Made by a program: the position numbers and the translations under genes. This document shows, piece by piece, positions 24,798 through 32,945 of a stretch of DNA of 36,825 bases. Numbering within the stretch: position 1 is the stretch's first letter; each line of letters opens with the position of its first letter. The notes under the pieces are model-generated. The model was not told the DNA's origin. It did not search any database and saw only the letters and a list, made by a program, of their open reading frames with translations. Origin of the DNA: RGIG1995 sp045645205 (GTDB lineage Bacteria > Bacillota > Clostridia > Oscillospirales > CAG-272); contig JAZRIJ010000050.1 of NCBI GenBank assembly GCA_045645205.1, positions 1 to 36,825 of the forward strand, written 5' to 3'.

Positions 24798-25442
24798 TTA
24801 TATCTTAGAATAGCCGTGGCTGTTGATAAGCGCATCAACCTTCTGCCCAGCCTTGCACATGGGACAATCGTGAGCCAGATATATCTGATAATTGGGCAAA
24901 TCATTGGGATCAAAAACAGAGTTAACGGCAATCTCTCTGCACTCTTTATCCGTTGAAAATATTGCCGCTACTCCTGCAACCGCTCCCCCGTAATACCTAA
25001 CCGCATCAATAGCATTTTCAACTGTTTTACCGGACGCAACCGATACAGCAAGAATTATTGCCTTTTTTCCTCTTATCATAGGCACGATATTATCCCTAAA
25101 AAGAAACTGACCGCTTGCAGTTGTCTCAGGGGTTACAACATAAATTGATTTCTGCGAGTTTATATTGGCTATATCTGCTTTTGAAAGGGTGTCTGCAAGA
25201 CACGCGCCTATTACCTCTGTGCCATCAAGACATACTACCGTGTCAAGCTCGGTGTTATAATAATAGTAATCAGAGCAAAGCTCTTTCGCAACAGCTCTTG
25301 CTTCAGAAAGGCAACTCTTCTGTGAAACAACATCAATAAAATAGTTGCTGTGGCTGTTACTTCCTGCAAAGTGCCCCGTAGCAACATTTAAATATAAATT
25401 TTTTCTTTTGGTCAAATACTTTGTAATGTTCAAAGAAGACAT
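24798..25442 (-). CDS. Phosphoribosyltransferase-like protein with altered PRPP loop
   Basis: This 214-residue protein resembles type I (orotate-type) phosphoribosyltransferases. The place of the PRPP-binding motif is taken by AIILAVSVASGKTVENAI (128-145): the hydrophobic strand and the (S/T)GKT loop are kept, but the two acidic residues that normally hold the ribose are absent (AVS instead of DD or ED). GGAVAGVAAIFST and HDCPMCKAGQKVD (191-203) follow, the latter a Cys pair that could bind metal. GGAG is present before ATG. It may be a regulator or salvage enzyme with changed chemistry; the name orotate phosphoribosyltransferase would be too strong. Confidence 0.65.
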   Translation of the reverse strand: MSSLNITKYLTKRKNLYLNVATGHFAGSNSHSNYFIDVVSQKSCLSEARAVAKELCSDYYYYNTELDTVVCLDGTEVIGACLADTLSKADIANINSQKSIYVVTPETTASGQFLFRDNIVPMIRGKKAIILAVSVASGKTVENAIDAVRYYGGAVAGVAAIFSTDKECREIAVNSVFDPNDLPNYQIYLAHDCPMCKAGQKVDALINSHGYSKI

Positions 25443-25509
25443 AAAATCTACTCCTTTTTTTATCTATATTATAAGTTTACACTATTTCATGCTATATTGC
25501 AAGTAATTT

Positions 25510-26877
25510 TTATAAAAAAGTATTTTCAAGCCTCCTTGCATAAGCAAGTGTCTGTTTCAGCGCATTTTCTTTTTCAATCCCTGCAAGACGTAGCTTATGC
25601 GCATATGAAAGATATTCCGAAAACCGCACACCCGGCTTTAGACCCGACTCGATCAGATCTCTTCCCATAACATAAGGTCTTGACATATACTCCTTAAATA
25701 TTGCCAATCTTTCGGTAAGGAAGTCTATATTGGACACATGATTCCACGAGGATATTTTTCCAAAACCATCGGCGGCTGAAATATATATTAGCGCTTCAGG
25801 GTCAATTGCTTTATCAAACAGCTTATTTGTAGCTTTTACAGACGATTTATCAAAAGCAAGTATGTTAGGCTTCATGTGATGCTCTGATAAATTCAAAACA
25901 TAGTCTATCAAATCATTTTCGTTTGTCAAACGCTTCATAAAAGCTTCAATAATGGGCAATCCCTTTATTTCGTGCTCGTAGGAATGTATAACACCGTTTA
26001 TAATTTCGGTACATACAGCTTTACCGAAATCGTGGGTTATTGCCGAAAGCATAAAGCCAAGAGGATTTTTCACCCTGTTTCTGTATCTAACGGCAACATC
26101 AAGAACCATCATTGTGTGCACCCAAACATCACCCTCTAAGTGATACTTTGGGTTTTGTTCTATTCCTATTAAAGCCTCAAGCTCACCAAACCACACATTA
26201 AGTTGATTCATCTTACGTAACGTCTCAAAGAATACAGAGGGTTTACCTGCTTTAAGCAGAGCCTTTTCCAATTCAGCCATTACACGTTCTTTTGCAAGAT
26301 ATTGAAGCTCCATTGTTTTGCAAAGCTCAATCGTTTCCTCTGCTACATAAAATTCAAATCGAGAAGCAAACTGCGCCGCTCTCAATACACGAAGCGGGTC
26401 CTCGGCAAAGGATTTATCATTTATGTGTCGTATGGTCTTGCTTTCAAGATCGTCTTTGCCGCCAAACTCATCAATTATTTCACCCGTAAGAATATTCTGC
26501 ATTATTGCATTTATTGTAAAATCACGCCGCAGTGCCGCTTTGCGAGTACCAATAAACGGGTCAACGCTAATATCAAAATCGCGGTGTCCCTTCCCCCTCA
26601 TTTCTTCTTTTCGCGGCATTGCAATATCTATGGAATACCCCTTTAAACCATAAACTCCAAAACTTTCTCCAATAGTTATTCTTTCTCCTACCGTATCAAG
26701 AACTGATTCCAATTGTTTGGGAGTTATACCGTGAACCTCTATGTCGACATCCTTATTTTCTCTATTCATAAGCATATCGCGCACAAAACCGCCAACATAA
26801 TATGCAATGCCGCCAATTTCAGAAACCTTTTCCGCTATAACTCGCGTCATTTGCATATTATTTTTAAAAGACGACAT
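25510..26877 (-). CDS. CCA-adding tRNA nucleotidyltransferase / poly(A) polymerase family with HD domain
   Basis: The 455-residue protein has the class II nucleotidyltransferase head: GGFVRD (29-34), catalytic DVD (43-45) with Asp84, RRDFTINA (117-124) and EDPLRVLRAAQFASRF (159-173), then an HD domain with HTMMVLD and THDFGK (His281, Asp282). This matches bacterial CCA tRNA nucleotidyltransferases, which repair or add the 3' CCA end. HD-bearing members may also have phosphodiesterase activity. GAGGTGA precedes ATG 26877 by nine bases. The gene follows niaR by 33 bases in the same direction, so it may be read from the nad transcript. In some Clostridia CC- and A-adding activities are split, which cannot be judged here. 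Confidence 0.88.
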   Translation of the reverse strand: MSSFKNNMQMTRVIAEKVSEIGGIAYYVGGFVRDMLMNRENKDVDIEVHGITPKQLESVLDTVGERITIGESFGVYGLKGYSIDIAMPRKEEMRGKGHRDFDISVDPFIGTRKAALRRDFTINAIMQNILTGEIIDEFGGKDDLESKTIRHINDKSFAEDPLRVLRAAQFASRFEFYVAEETIELCKTMELQYLAKERVMAELEKALLKAGKPSVFFETLRKMNQLNVWFGELEALIGIEQNPKYHLEGDVWVHTMMVLDVAVRYRNRVKNPLGFMLSAITHDFGKAVCTEIINGVIHSYEHEIKGLPIIEAFMKRLTNENDLIDYVLNLSEHHMKPNILAFDKSSVKATNKLFDKAIDPEALIYISAADGFGKISSWNHVSNIDFLTERLAIFKEYMSRPYVMGRDLIESGLKPGVRFSEYLSYAHKLRLAGIEKENALKQTLAYARRLENTFL

Positions 26878-26910
26878 AAAAAGCTCACCTCACTTGGTTT
26901 TAGTTAATAT

Positions 26911-27423
26911 TTAAATCTCCGGAGCTATATATCCACGTTTTTCAAGAGCAATGCTTATTTCATTTAATATTGCATCCGAGTCAGCGCGGATCGTATGATA
27001 ATGATATCCGCCTGTAATGTTCATCAGCTCGGTAGATTTTCCTGTTCTGACTCCTTCTATAAACTGTTTTACATGGTGACGTGAAAAAATATTAAGTTTT
27101 GCAGCTAATCTTCCATATACTTTATGCCATACAAATACATCAACGACCGTCCCGCCAAGATCAACAATTAAGTTAAGTTCATCTTCTGTCTGTTCTGTCG
27201 TGTGATGCAGCTTAAACACACGCTCTTTTAATGGTGACTGTTGCATAATATATCCATTATGTGTAGAAATAATGTCATACCCAGCACCTTTTAAAACGGT
27301 TATATCCTGTACAATAATCTGTCTTGATACACCGAATTTTTCGGAAAAAGTACTGCCGGATATAGCTTCATTTGTTGATAGGAGCAGATTGACAATTGCT
27401 TTTCTTCTTTCGGTGACCTTCAT
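26911..27423 (-). CDS. niaR: NiaR niacin-responsive repressor of NAD biosynthesis
   Basis: The 170-residue protein has an N-terminal HTH_11 winged helix (about 5-60, FSEKFGVSRQIIVQDITVLK) and a C-terminal 3H domain with its conserved histidines: His73/74 (KLHHTTEQ), His100 (VWHKVYG) and His141/143 (GGYHYHTI). This is the NiaR (YrxA/NadR) family, which binds nicotinic acid with a metal ion and then represses NAD synthesis and niacin uptake genes. The gene is last of nadA-nadB-nadC-niaR with a 12-base gap to nadC, so it would repress its own transcription together with the biosynthetic genes. Confidence 0.93.
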   Translation of the reverse strand: MKVTERRKAIVNLLLSTNEAISGSTFSEKFGVSRQIIVQDITVLKGAGYDIISTHNGYIMQQSPLKERVFKLHHTTEQTEDELNLIVDLGGTVVDVFVWHKVYGRLAAKLNIFSRHHVKQFIEGVRTGKSTELMNITGGYHYHTIRADSDAILNEISIALEKRGYIAPEI

Positions 27424-27435
27424 GAATTCACCCCT

Positions 27436-28287
27436 TTATATAGCGTGAAGATTTTTAAGCGAAAGATCTAATATAGGAGAAGAATGTGTGAGCGCGCCGC
27501 TCGATATATAGTCAACACCAATATCCACCAGTTTTGCAATATTTTCTTTTGTAACATTGCCGCTGCACTCAGTTTCCGCTCTGCCGGCTGCAAGTTTGAC
27601 AGCTTCTTTCATATCCTCAACATTCATATTGTCAAGCATAACAATATCAGCGCCGCAATCAAGCGCTTCTTTAAGCATTTCCAGATTTTCAACTTCAATT
27701 TCAATTTTACGTACAAAAGGAGCATATTCTTTTGCCATTCTGATAGCCTCTTTTACGCCTCCTGCTGCACCAATGTGATTATCTTTTAGCAAAATACCGT
27801 CACTGAGATTATAGCGATGATTACAGCCACCGCCTACCTTAACCGCATATTTTTCAAAAATTCGCATACCCGGTGTAGTTTTTCGGGTATCCAGAAGCTT
27901 TGTTTTACTTCCTTTCAGCATATCTGCAATAGCGCGAGTATAAGTTGCGATACCGCTCATTCTTTGGAGATAATTCAGAGCTGTTCTTTCACCCGAAAGA
28001 AGAACTCGAATATCCCCTCTGATTATACCTAATTTTTGTCCTTTCTTTACCACATCACCATCTTTACAGGTAAAGATTACCTCAGTCTTATCATCAAGAA
28101 GCTCAAAAACTCTCTTAAAGACATCAAGTCCCGCAATTACACCGTCTTGTTTACAAATAAGTTCAACCTCGCCCAACTGATAATGGGACATAACCGAATT
28201 AGTGGAAATATCTTCACTTGTAATATCTTCCTTCAACGCGTTTAATATTAAGTCGTCTGCGTTTAATTTCATGGTAATATTATTCAT
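27436..28287 (-). CDS. nadC: Nicotinate-nucleotide pyrophosphorylase (carboxylating)
   Basis: This 283-residue enzyme converts quinolinate and PRPP to nicotinate mononucleotide, third step of de novo NAD synthesis in the cytoplasm. The diagnostic blocks are SGERTALNYLQRMSGIAT, DTRKTTPGMRIFEKYAVKVG, GGCNHRYNLSDGILLKDNH and VMLDNMNVEDM; length is normal. ATG 28287 overlaps the end of nadB by eight bases, with GGGAG upstream; an in-frame TTG at 28308 is less likely. Overlap implies coupled translation with nadB. Confidence 0.96.
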   Translation of the reverse strand: MNNITMKLNADDLILNALKEDITSEDISTNSVMSHYQLGEVELICKQDGVIAGLDVFKRVFELLDDKTEVIFTCKDGDVVKKGQKLGIIRGDIRVLLSGERTALNYLQRMSGIATYTRAIADMLKGSKTKLLDTRKTTPGMRIFEKYAVKVGGGCNHRYNLSDGILLKDNHIGAAGGVKEAIRMAKEYAPFVRKIEIEVENLEMLKEALDCGADIVMLDNMNVEDMKEAVKLAAGRAETECSGNVTKENIAKLVDIGVDYISSGALTHSSPILDLSLKNLHAI

Positions 28288-29554
28288 GGCTTTGTTTCTC
28301 CCTTTCAATAGCTTCTAAGACTGTTTCTTTATATTTTTCTTGATACCCGTCATAGTCATGTGGGTTGATACATACATCGAAGTTCAGTGTTGTTGACCGA
28401 TAATTATCAGTAATATGTCCTGCGGCGCGCTTGGCAAAAACAAGACTTTCCAATAATGAATTACTTGCCAAGCGATTTCGTCCGTGAACACCGTTGCAAG
28501 CAGTTTCACCGACAGCATAAAGGCGTTCCATTGAAGTCTTGCTATAGCGGTCTACATCAATTCCCCCCATAAAATAATGCTGTGAAGGTACGACGGGGAT
28601 AGGGTCTTTTGTTACATCATATCCTTCGTCAAGACAATGCTGATAAATATTCGGAAAATGAGTTTTTATTTCTTCTAACGGAATTGGAGAAAGCGACAGC
28701 CAAACATGCTCGCTCCCTTCCTTTTTCATCTCATCAAAAATTGCACCTGCCACCACATCCCGAGGCAACAACTCGTTTACAAATCTTTCTCCCTTGGAGT
28801 TAAGCAAAACTGCCCCCTCTCCGCGAACCGATTCTGATATAAGAAATTCCCGACCGTTCTTCTTAGTAAAAAGTGTTGTCGGATGAATCTGAATATAGTC
28901 AATATGTTGCAACTTTATATTGTATTTCAGAGCAAGTGCCAACGCATCACCTGTTAAATGGCGATAATTAGTGGAATGTTTGAAAAGCCCGCCAATACCG
29001 CCTGTTGCAAGTACAGTATAGTTTGCGCTAATACTTAAATAATTTCCTTCGGCATCATGTCCTATAATGCCGTTACAAATGTTATTACAAACAATTAGAT
29101 CGACCATTGTAAAGTGTTCAATCAGTGTAATATTTTTTCTTTTCCTTGCAGTTTCAAGTAAATGAGAGGTTATCTCCTTACCGGTTTCATCTTCATGAAA
29201 AAGAATCCTCGGTCTTGAGTGCGCACCCTCACGGGTATATGTAAAATCTTCACCGTTTTTCTCAAAGCGTACACCATACGTAACAAGGTCACCTATAACC
29301 TCCTGTGAAGAGCGTATCATTATATCCACTGACTCGGAATTGTTTTCGTAATGCCCCGCCTTCATTGTATCTTCAAAAAACGATTTATAATCCTCTTCAT
29401 CACGGAGAACACATATACCTCCTTGAGCAAGGAACGAGTCGCTTTTTGGGGCTTCGGTTTTTGTAACAATAATTATGTTTTTATCATATGGTAGATTCAG
29501 GGCACAGTAAAGTCCTGCAACACCGCAACCTACAATTAAAATATCTGTAATCAT
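28280..29554 (-). CDS. nadB: L-aspartate oxidase, short clostridial type
   Basis: The 424-residue flavoprotein oxidises L-aspartate to iminoaspartate, which NadA uses at once. FAD binding is shown by GCGVAG (9-14) and YTVLATGGIGGLFKHS; active-site blocks are SFLAQGGICV, RGEGAVLLNSKGERFVNE, HYFMGGIDVD and GRNRLASNSLLESLVF. It is shorter than the E. coli enzyme (about 540) and lacks most of the C-terminal helical domain, as is common in anaerobes, where fumarate rather than oxygen may be the electron acceptor (inference). ATG 29554 follows the nadA stop by one base. Confidence 0.95.
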   Translation of the reverse strand: MITDILIVGCGVAGLYCALNLPYDKNIIIVTKTEAPKSDSFLAQGGICVLRDEEDYKSFFEDTMKAGHYENNSESVDIMIRSSQEVIGDLVTYGVRFEKNGEDFTYTREGAHSRPRILFHEDETGKEITSHLLETARKRKNITLIEHFTMVDLIVCNNICNGIIGHDAEGNYLSISANYTVLATGGIGGLFKHSTNYRHLTGDALALALKYNIKLQHIDYIQIHPTTLFTKKNGREFLISESVRGEGAVLLNSKGERFVNELLPRDVVAGAIFDEMKKEGSEHVWLSLSPIPLEEIKTHFPNIYQHCLDEGYDVTKDPIPVVPSQHYFMGGIDVDRYSKTSMERLYAVGETACNGVHGRNRLASNSLLESLVFAKRAAGHITDNYRSTTLNFDVCINPHDYDGYQEKYKETVLEAIEREKQSHE

Positions 29555-29555
29555 T

Positions 29556-30455
29556 TTATTTTGCAAGCTCCAACATTTTCACCAAAGGAATTAGCGCACG
29601 GCAGCACACATCCTTATCGACATTTATTTCTTGATCCTCTTTTTCAAGCACTTTTAAAACAGCAGAAAGAGTATTTAGTTTCATATCCGAACAACAAGGG
29701 CGCGGCTCAGGATAGTAAAAACGCTTTTTGGAATTATCTGATATCAGCCTATAGTTTACTCCATCCTCGGTACAAATAATATACTCCTTAGCGCTGTCTG
29801 CATTTGCATAGGAAATAATATCTGCCGTACTTCCTATATAGTCCGAAACCTCAAGCACAGATGCGTCGCATTCAGGATGAGATAAAACCTTTGCATTGTG
29901 ATGTTTTTCTTTGGCTGCCATAACCTGTGCTAAAGTAATTTTTGCATGTATGGGGCAACATCCGTCATTTAAAATAATATTCTTTTCCGGTACTTGTTCT
30001 GCGACAAATCTGCCGAGATTACGGTCCGGAATAAAGAAAATATTTTTATTGGAAAGTGCTCTTACTATCTTAACCGCATTCGAGGATGTAACACAAACAT
30101 CGCTCTGACATTTCAGCTCCGCCGTCGAATTGATGTAACATACAACGGCAAGATCATCATACTTTGCTCTCATCTCATTAATAATACCGGGAGCAACCAT
30201 ATGTGCCATCGGACAGTCGGCTGTAAGATTTGGCATAAGGACTTTTTTATCGGGATTAAGAATCTTTGCGCTCTCTCCCATAAATTGAACCCCGCAAAAC
30301 ACAATAATATCTGCATCACTTTGCTTGGCAATTTTCGCAAGATAAAAAGAATCTCCCACAAAGTCGGCAATTTCCTGCACCTCGGCAGGAGCATAATAAT
30401 GGGCGAGAACAACCGCATTCTTCGCCTTTTTTAATTGTTCTATTTTATTTTTCAT
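29556..30455 (-). CDS. nadA: Quinolinate synthase
   Basis: The 299-residue iron-sulfur enzyme condenses iminoaspartate with dihydroxyacetone phosphate to quinolinate. Family motifs are AHYYAPAEVQEIADFVGDS, VQFMGESAKIL, NLTADCPMAH, PDRNLG (143-148) and SHPEC (192-196). The three cysteines expected to hold the [4Fe-4S] cluster are Cys81, one of Cys166/167 and one of Cys254/255. I chose ATG 30455 because AAGGTG sits five to six bases upstream; the in-frame GTG at 30461 overlaps that site. It is the first gene of the nad operon and lies 45 bases behind a strong promoter. Confidence 0.96.
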   Translation of the reverse strand: MKNKIEQLKKAKNAVVLAHYYAPAEVQEIADFVGDSFYLAKIAKQSDADIIVFCGVQFMGESAKILNPDKKVLMPNLTADCPMAHMVAPGIINEMRAKYDDLAVVCYINSTAELKCQSDVCVTSSNAVKIVRALSNKNIFFIPDRNLGRFVAEQVPEKNIILNDGCCPIHAKITLAQVMAAKEKHHNAKVLSHPECDASVLEVSDYIGSTADIISYANADSAKEYIICTEDGVNYRLISDNSKKRFYYPEPRPCCSDMKLNTLSAVLKVLEKEDQEINVDKDVCCRALIPLVKMLELAK

Positions 30456-30499
30456 ATACACCTTTCTTAATCACACAAGCCTTGAATAATATCTTGTCG

Positions 30500-30540
30500 A
30501 TTATAGCACAACACTTTACATCTGTCAACTTATCTGTAAA
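30500..30540 (-). promoter_or_regulatory. nad operon promoter with likely NiaR operator
   Basis: On the minus strand TTGACA (30528-30523) and TATAAT (30505-30500) are exactly 17 bases apart. The -35 box is enclosed by TTTACA and TGTAAA arms, and ACAGAT is directly repeated on both sides of TTGACA. NiaR is encoded in this operon, so these repeats are the best candidates for its site; I cannot compare with a measured motif here. Confidence 0.75.
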
Positions 30541-30565
30541 CTTTTTTTGGATATTTTGGTATTTA

Positions 30566-30596
30566 AAAAAAGCACATCCAAAGATGTGCTTTAATT
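30566..30596 (-). terminator. Hairpin terminator between operons
   Basis: AAAGCACATC (30569-30578) pairs perfectly with GATGTGCTTT (30583-30592). On the minus strand it is followed by TTTTTAAATACC. It lies downstream of the minus-strand glycosylation cassette and upstream of the nad promoter, so it can insulate the two. Confidence 0.7.
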
Positions 30597-30649
30597 TGCG
30601 GCACATGTTTAACAAAATTCAATCAATAAAATGGTGAGATACTTCTTAG

Positions 30650-30796
30650 TTATTTTCTGATAACAAATGTATTAACAATTTTATCCCCTATTGGTTTGTT
30701 GGTAGCAAGTAAAATTATACCGTCAATAAGATAAATAAAGAAAAAATAAATTATAAAATAATCATTTGTTTTACAGAAGCAATCGCTTTTGTGTAC
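30650..30796 (-). pseudogene. Probable remnant of an RDD-type membrane protein
   Basis: A minus-strand frame ends in FFFIYLIDGIILLATNKPIG then DKIVNTFVIRK and stop. A membrane helix followed by a D-K-I-x-N/G-T-x-V-I block is the typical C-terminus of RDD family proteins (usually LHDxIAGTxVV). The frame has no start codon and an in-frame stop lies just upstream, so only about 48 codons remain. The rest of 30597-30981 is AT-rich with no other gene that I can support. Confidence 0.35.
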
Positions 30797-30981
30797 TTAT
30801 CTATTACTTGTGAACAAAAAAACACCTTCCAAAACTTCTGCCTTTAAAAAATACATTTCTAATTTAGTTTTTGTTTTTCAGTCTCGTATCTATTGTAACA
30901 ATAAACAATTTTTAATTAAATCCCCCCTCGCATCCTCTTTACAAAAACAACAGGGAATAAATAAGACATGTTTATACAATG

Positions 30982-31329
30982 TTACTTTTTGTTTTGTCTT
31001 TCCAATGTTTCCTTTATAGATACTATTTGTGTAATATTTTTTATCTTTTGTGCTTGTTTTGAAACAATAATCGTAAGAGAAAAGGTTAAAAGTAATAATG
31101 ATAATATAGCCAACAAATATACAAAGTTTGATGCTGTTTCAATTCCAAACAACTTAGCCAATCCTTCTGCAAAGCCGGGAATAACAGCCAAACAAAATGT
31201 TCCAATAGCTAAAACAATCCAAATCAGTGCATACTGAACCTGCAGTTTCTTCTTACGTACTGTTCTTAAAACAAGAAACAGGAAAAATATTGACAACAGG
31301 ATCATTTCAATTCTAAGAATAGTAGTCAT
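30982..31329 (-). CDS. DUF2304 family membrane protein
   Basis: The 115-residue protein has three membrane segments (TTILRIEMILLSIFFLFLVL, then IWIVLAIGTFCLAVIPGF, then FVYLLAILSLLLLTFSLTII) followed by a cytoplasmic helix rich in Lys and Gln. It matches DUF2304, nearly always encoded next to GT2 glycosyltransferases that act on polyprenyl-phosphate. ATG 31329 follows GAAAGGTGA; the extended frame to 31407 runs into the upstream gene. It is third in a GtrA-GT2-DUF2304 unit, two bases after the GT2 stop. It probably helps assemble or place the glycosyltransferase at the membrane. Confidence 0.8.
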   Translation of the reverse strand: MTTILRIEMILLSIFFLFLVLRTVRKKKLQVQYALIWIVLAIGTFCLAVIPGFAEGLAKLFGIETASNFVYLLAILSLLLLTFSLTIIVSKQAQKIKNITQIVSIKETLERQNKK

Positions 31330-31331
31330 AT

Positions 31332-32045
31332 TTATTTCACCTTTCGTTGTAAGCCCGCACAAAAAATCGCCAGAGTAACTTTTACCATATAGTAAATAGA
31401 TTTCCATGAACTTATAGAAGAAACTCCATTTTCACGTTCAAACATATTTACTTGAGCTTCAGAAACAGAAATACCATTTTTTACAAGCGAAACAATAGAT
31501 TCAGGTTCTGGATAATCAACCGGGTAATCCTTTGCCAAAATTTTAATTGTTTTCCTGTTTGCAGCTCTAAAGCCTGATGTAACATCGTATATTTTAGTTC
31601 CTGAGAAAATATATATCACTAAAGACAACCATTTTATTCCCAGTCTACGCATAAATGTGGACTTAAAACTGCTTGTCCCGTCTATAAAACGTGAACCGAC
31701 AACAAAATCAGCTTCTCCTCTTACAATAGGAGCAATTAGATTTTGCAGGGATTTAATGTCGTGTTGACCGTCTCCGTCAAACTGGACAGCAATGTCGTAT
31801 TTTTTCAAATCAGCATAAATATATCCTGTTTGAACAGCTCCTCCAATTCCAAGATTTTGAATTAAGTCAATATAATTTAAATTGTTTTTACGGCAAACAG
31901 AAAGCGTATTATCTAATGAACCATCATTAATTACAACATAGTCAAGCTCAAAATCACATTTGTTACCATACTCTACAACAGAATTAACAGTATTTAAAAT
32001 GCTTTGTTCTTCATTGTAAGCAGGAATTATCATAAGAACCTTCAA
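31332..32045 (-). CDS. Family 2 glycosyltransferase (polyprenyl-phosphate sugar synthase type)
   Basis: This 238-residue GT-A enzyme starts MKVLMIIPAYNEEQSILNTV, has VINDGSLDNT for nucleotide-sugar binding, FDGDGQH as the metal-binding D-x-D region, VGSRFIDGTSS and the YDVTSGFRAANRK block. This pattern is that of dolichol/undecaprenyl-phosphate mannose or glucose synthases. I prefer TTG 32045, five bases after AGGTGA and four bases after the GtrA stop; ATG 32033 is the alternative. With GtrA and DUF2304 it would charge a lipid carrier with one sugar for cell-surface glycosylation. The acceptor is not in the window. Confidence 0.9.
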   Translation of the reverse strand: MKVLMIIPAYNEEQSILNTVNSVVEYGNKCDFELDYVVINDGSLDNTLSVCRKNNLNYIDLIQNLGIGGAVQTGYIYADLKKYDIAVQFDGDGQHDIKSLQNLIAPIVRGEADFVVGSRFIDGTSSFKSTFMRRLGIKWLSLVIYIFSGTKIYDVTSGFRAANRKTIKILAKDYPVDYPEPESIVSLVKNGISVSEAQVNMFERENGVSSISSWKSIYYMVKVTLAIFCAGLQRKVK

Positions 32046-32049
32046 AAAA

Positions 32050-32493
32050 TCACCTATCCTTCTTGAATATAAAAAATTTACTAACACCCCAGTTTAAGAT
32101 AACAACCGCAAAAGACAAACCAATTTTTGTAATAAACACACCATCAAATCCAAGGATCAAATATTTTTCAAGGTGGAATATGTCAGCACTTAAATAAAGA
32201 CCAAATTGCTCAAAAAAGTATGAAAAAATTCTTGCCGAAAAGAACGATAGAATTTCGACTTTCAAGGAGGACCATTTCCAACTTTTGCTTTTAAAAACAA
32301 ACAGCTTGTTTGTAACATAAGCAAAAACAGTAGCCAAAACAAACGATATGGTATTTACAATCAGGATGTGATTATAGCCTAAAAAGTACACCCCCAGAGT
32401 AAAGCTTAAATAGTTTACAACCGTTGTCAATACTCCATAGAACAAGTATACTCCAGTTTCATTTTTTAAGATATTAAAAATCTTATCCTTCAT
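32050..32493 (-). CDS. GtrA family membrane protein
   Basis: The 147-residue protein has four membrane segments and the GtrA (PF04138-like) hallmarks: FYGVLTTVVNYLSFTLGVYF, FVLATVFAYVTNKLFVFKSK and the last helix VILNWGVSKFFIFKKDR. The N-K-x-x-V/I-F motif appears near the middle and an SKFFIF echo near the end. GtrA proteins are thought to move polyprenyl-linked sugars across the cytoplasmic membrane, which fits the GT2 gene that follows after four bases. CGGAGA precedes ATG 32493. It opens the three-gene cassette; a TATAAT on the minus strand (32524-32519) is a likely -10 box. Confidence 0.9.
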   Translation of the reverse strand: MKDKIFNILKNETGVYLFYGVLTTVVNYLSFTLGVYFLGYNHILIVNTISFVLATVFAYVTNKLFVFKSKSWKWSSLKVEILSFFSARIFSYFFEQFGLYLSADIFHLEKYLILGFDGVFITKIGLSFAVVILNWGVSKFFIFKKDR

Positions 32494-32945
32494 AATTTTC
32501 TCCGATTAATTATGGTATATTATACAGATAATTAAATATTTGAACTGTCTTTAAGTTTAGTTGTATACGGGATAATAAACGTCAAGAATAGCGTAATATA
32601 CTTATTTTACTTCTATCATATTATTTGGGGTGTATAAATACTAACTTAAGGTTATTACAATTAAAAAATATAGTCTTAAAAATTTTATAACAACCAATTA
32701 TAAATTTCTTATATAATATCATAAACTGTAATTAATGTCAATATAAAACAATTTACTCTAAACTTTACGATTTCCCCCAAAAATTAGACAAAATTAAATA
32801 TATAATAAACTTCTGTTCTGTAAAAAAATGGTTTTCTCCTTTTTACGATGACAATATTGTAATATTCTCTCTTAGTTTTTTAAAAATATTCTTTATAAAT
32901 AATGGATAGCATATTCTAACCATCATATAATGCTGTTGCCTATAT
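32494..32945. other. AT-rich intergenic region without a gene
   Basis: Apart from the likely -10 box of the GtrA gene (32519-32524) I see no coding frame, strong hairpin or repeat in these 450 bases. A weak AGCAT/ATGCT pair around 32908-32934 could be the end of the CLC gene transcript but has no convincing T-run. Confidence 0.6.
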
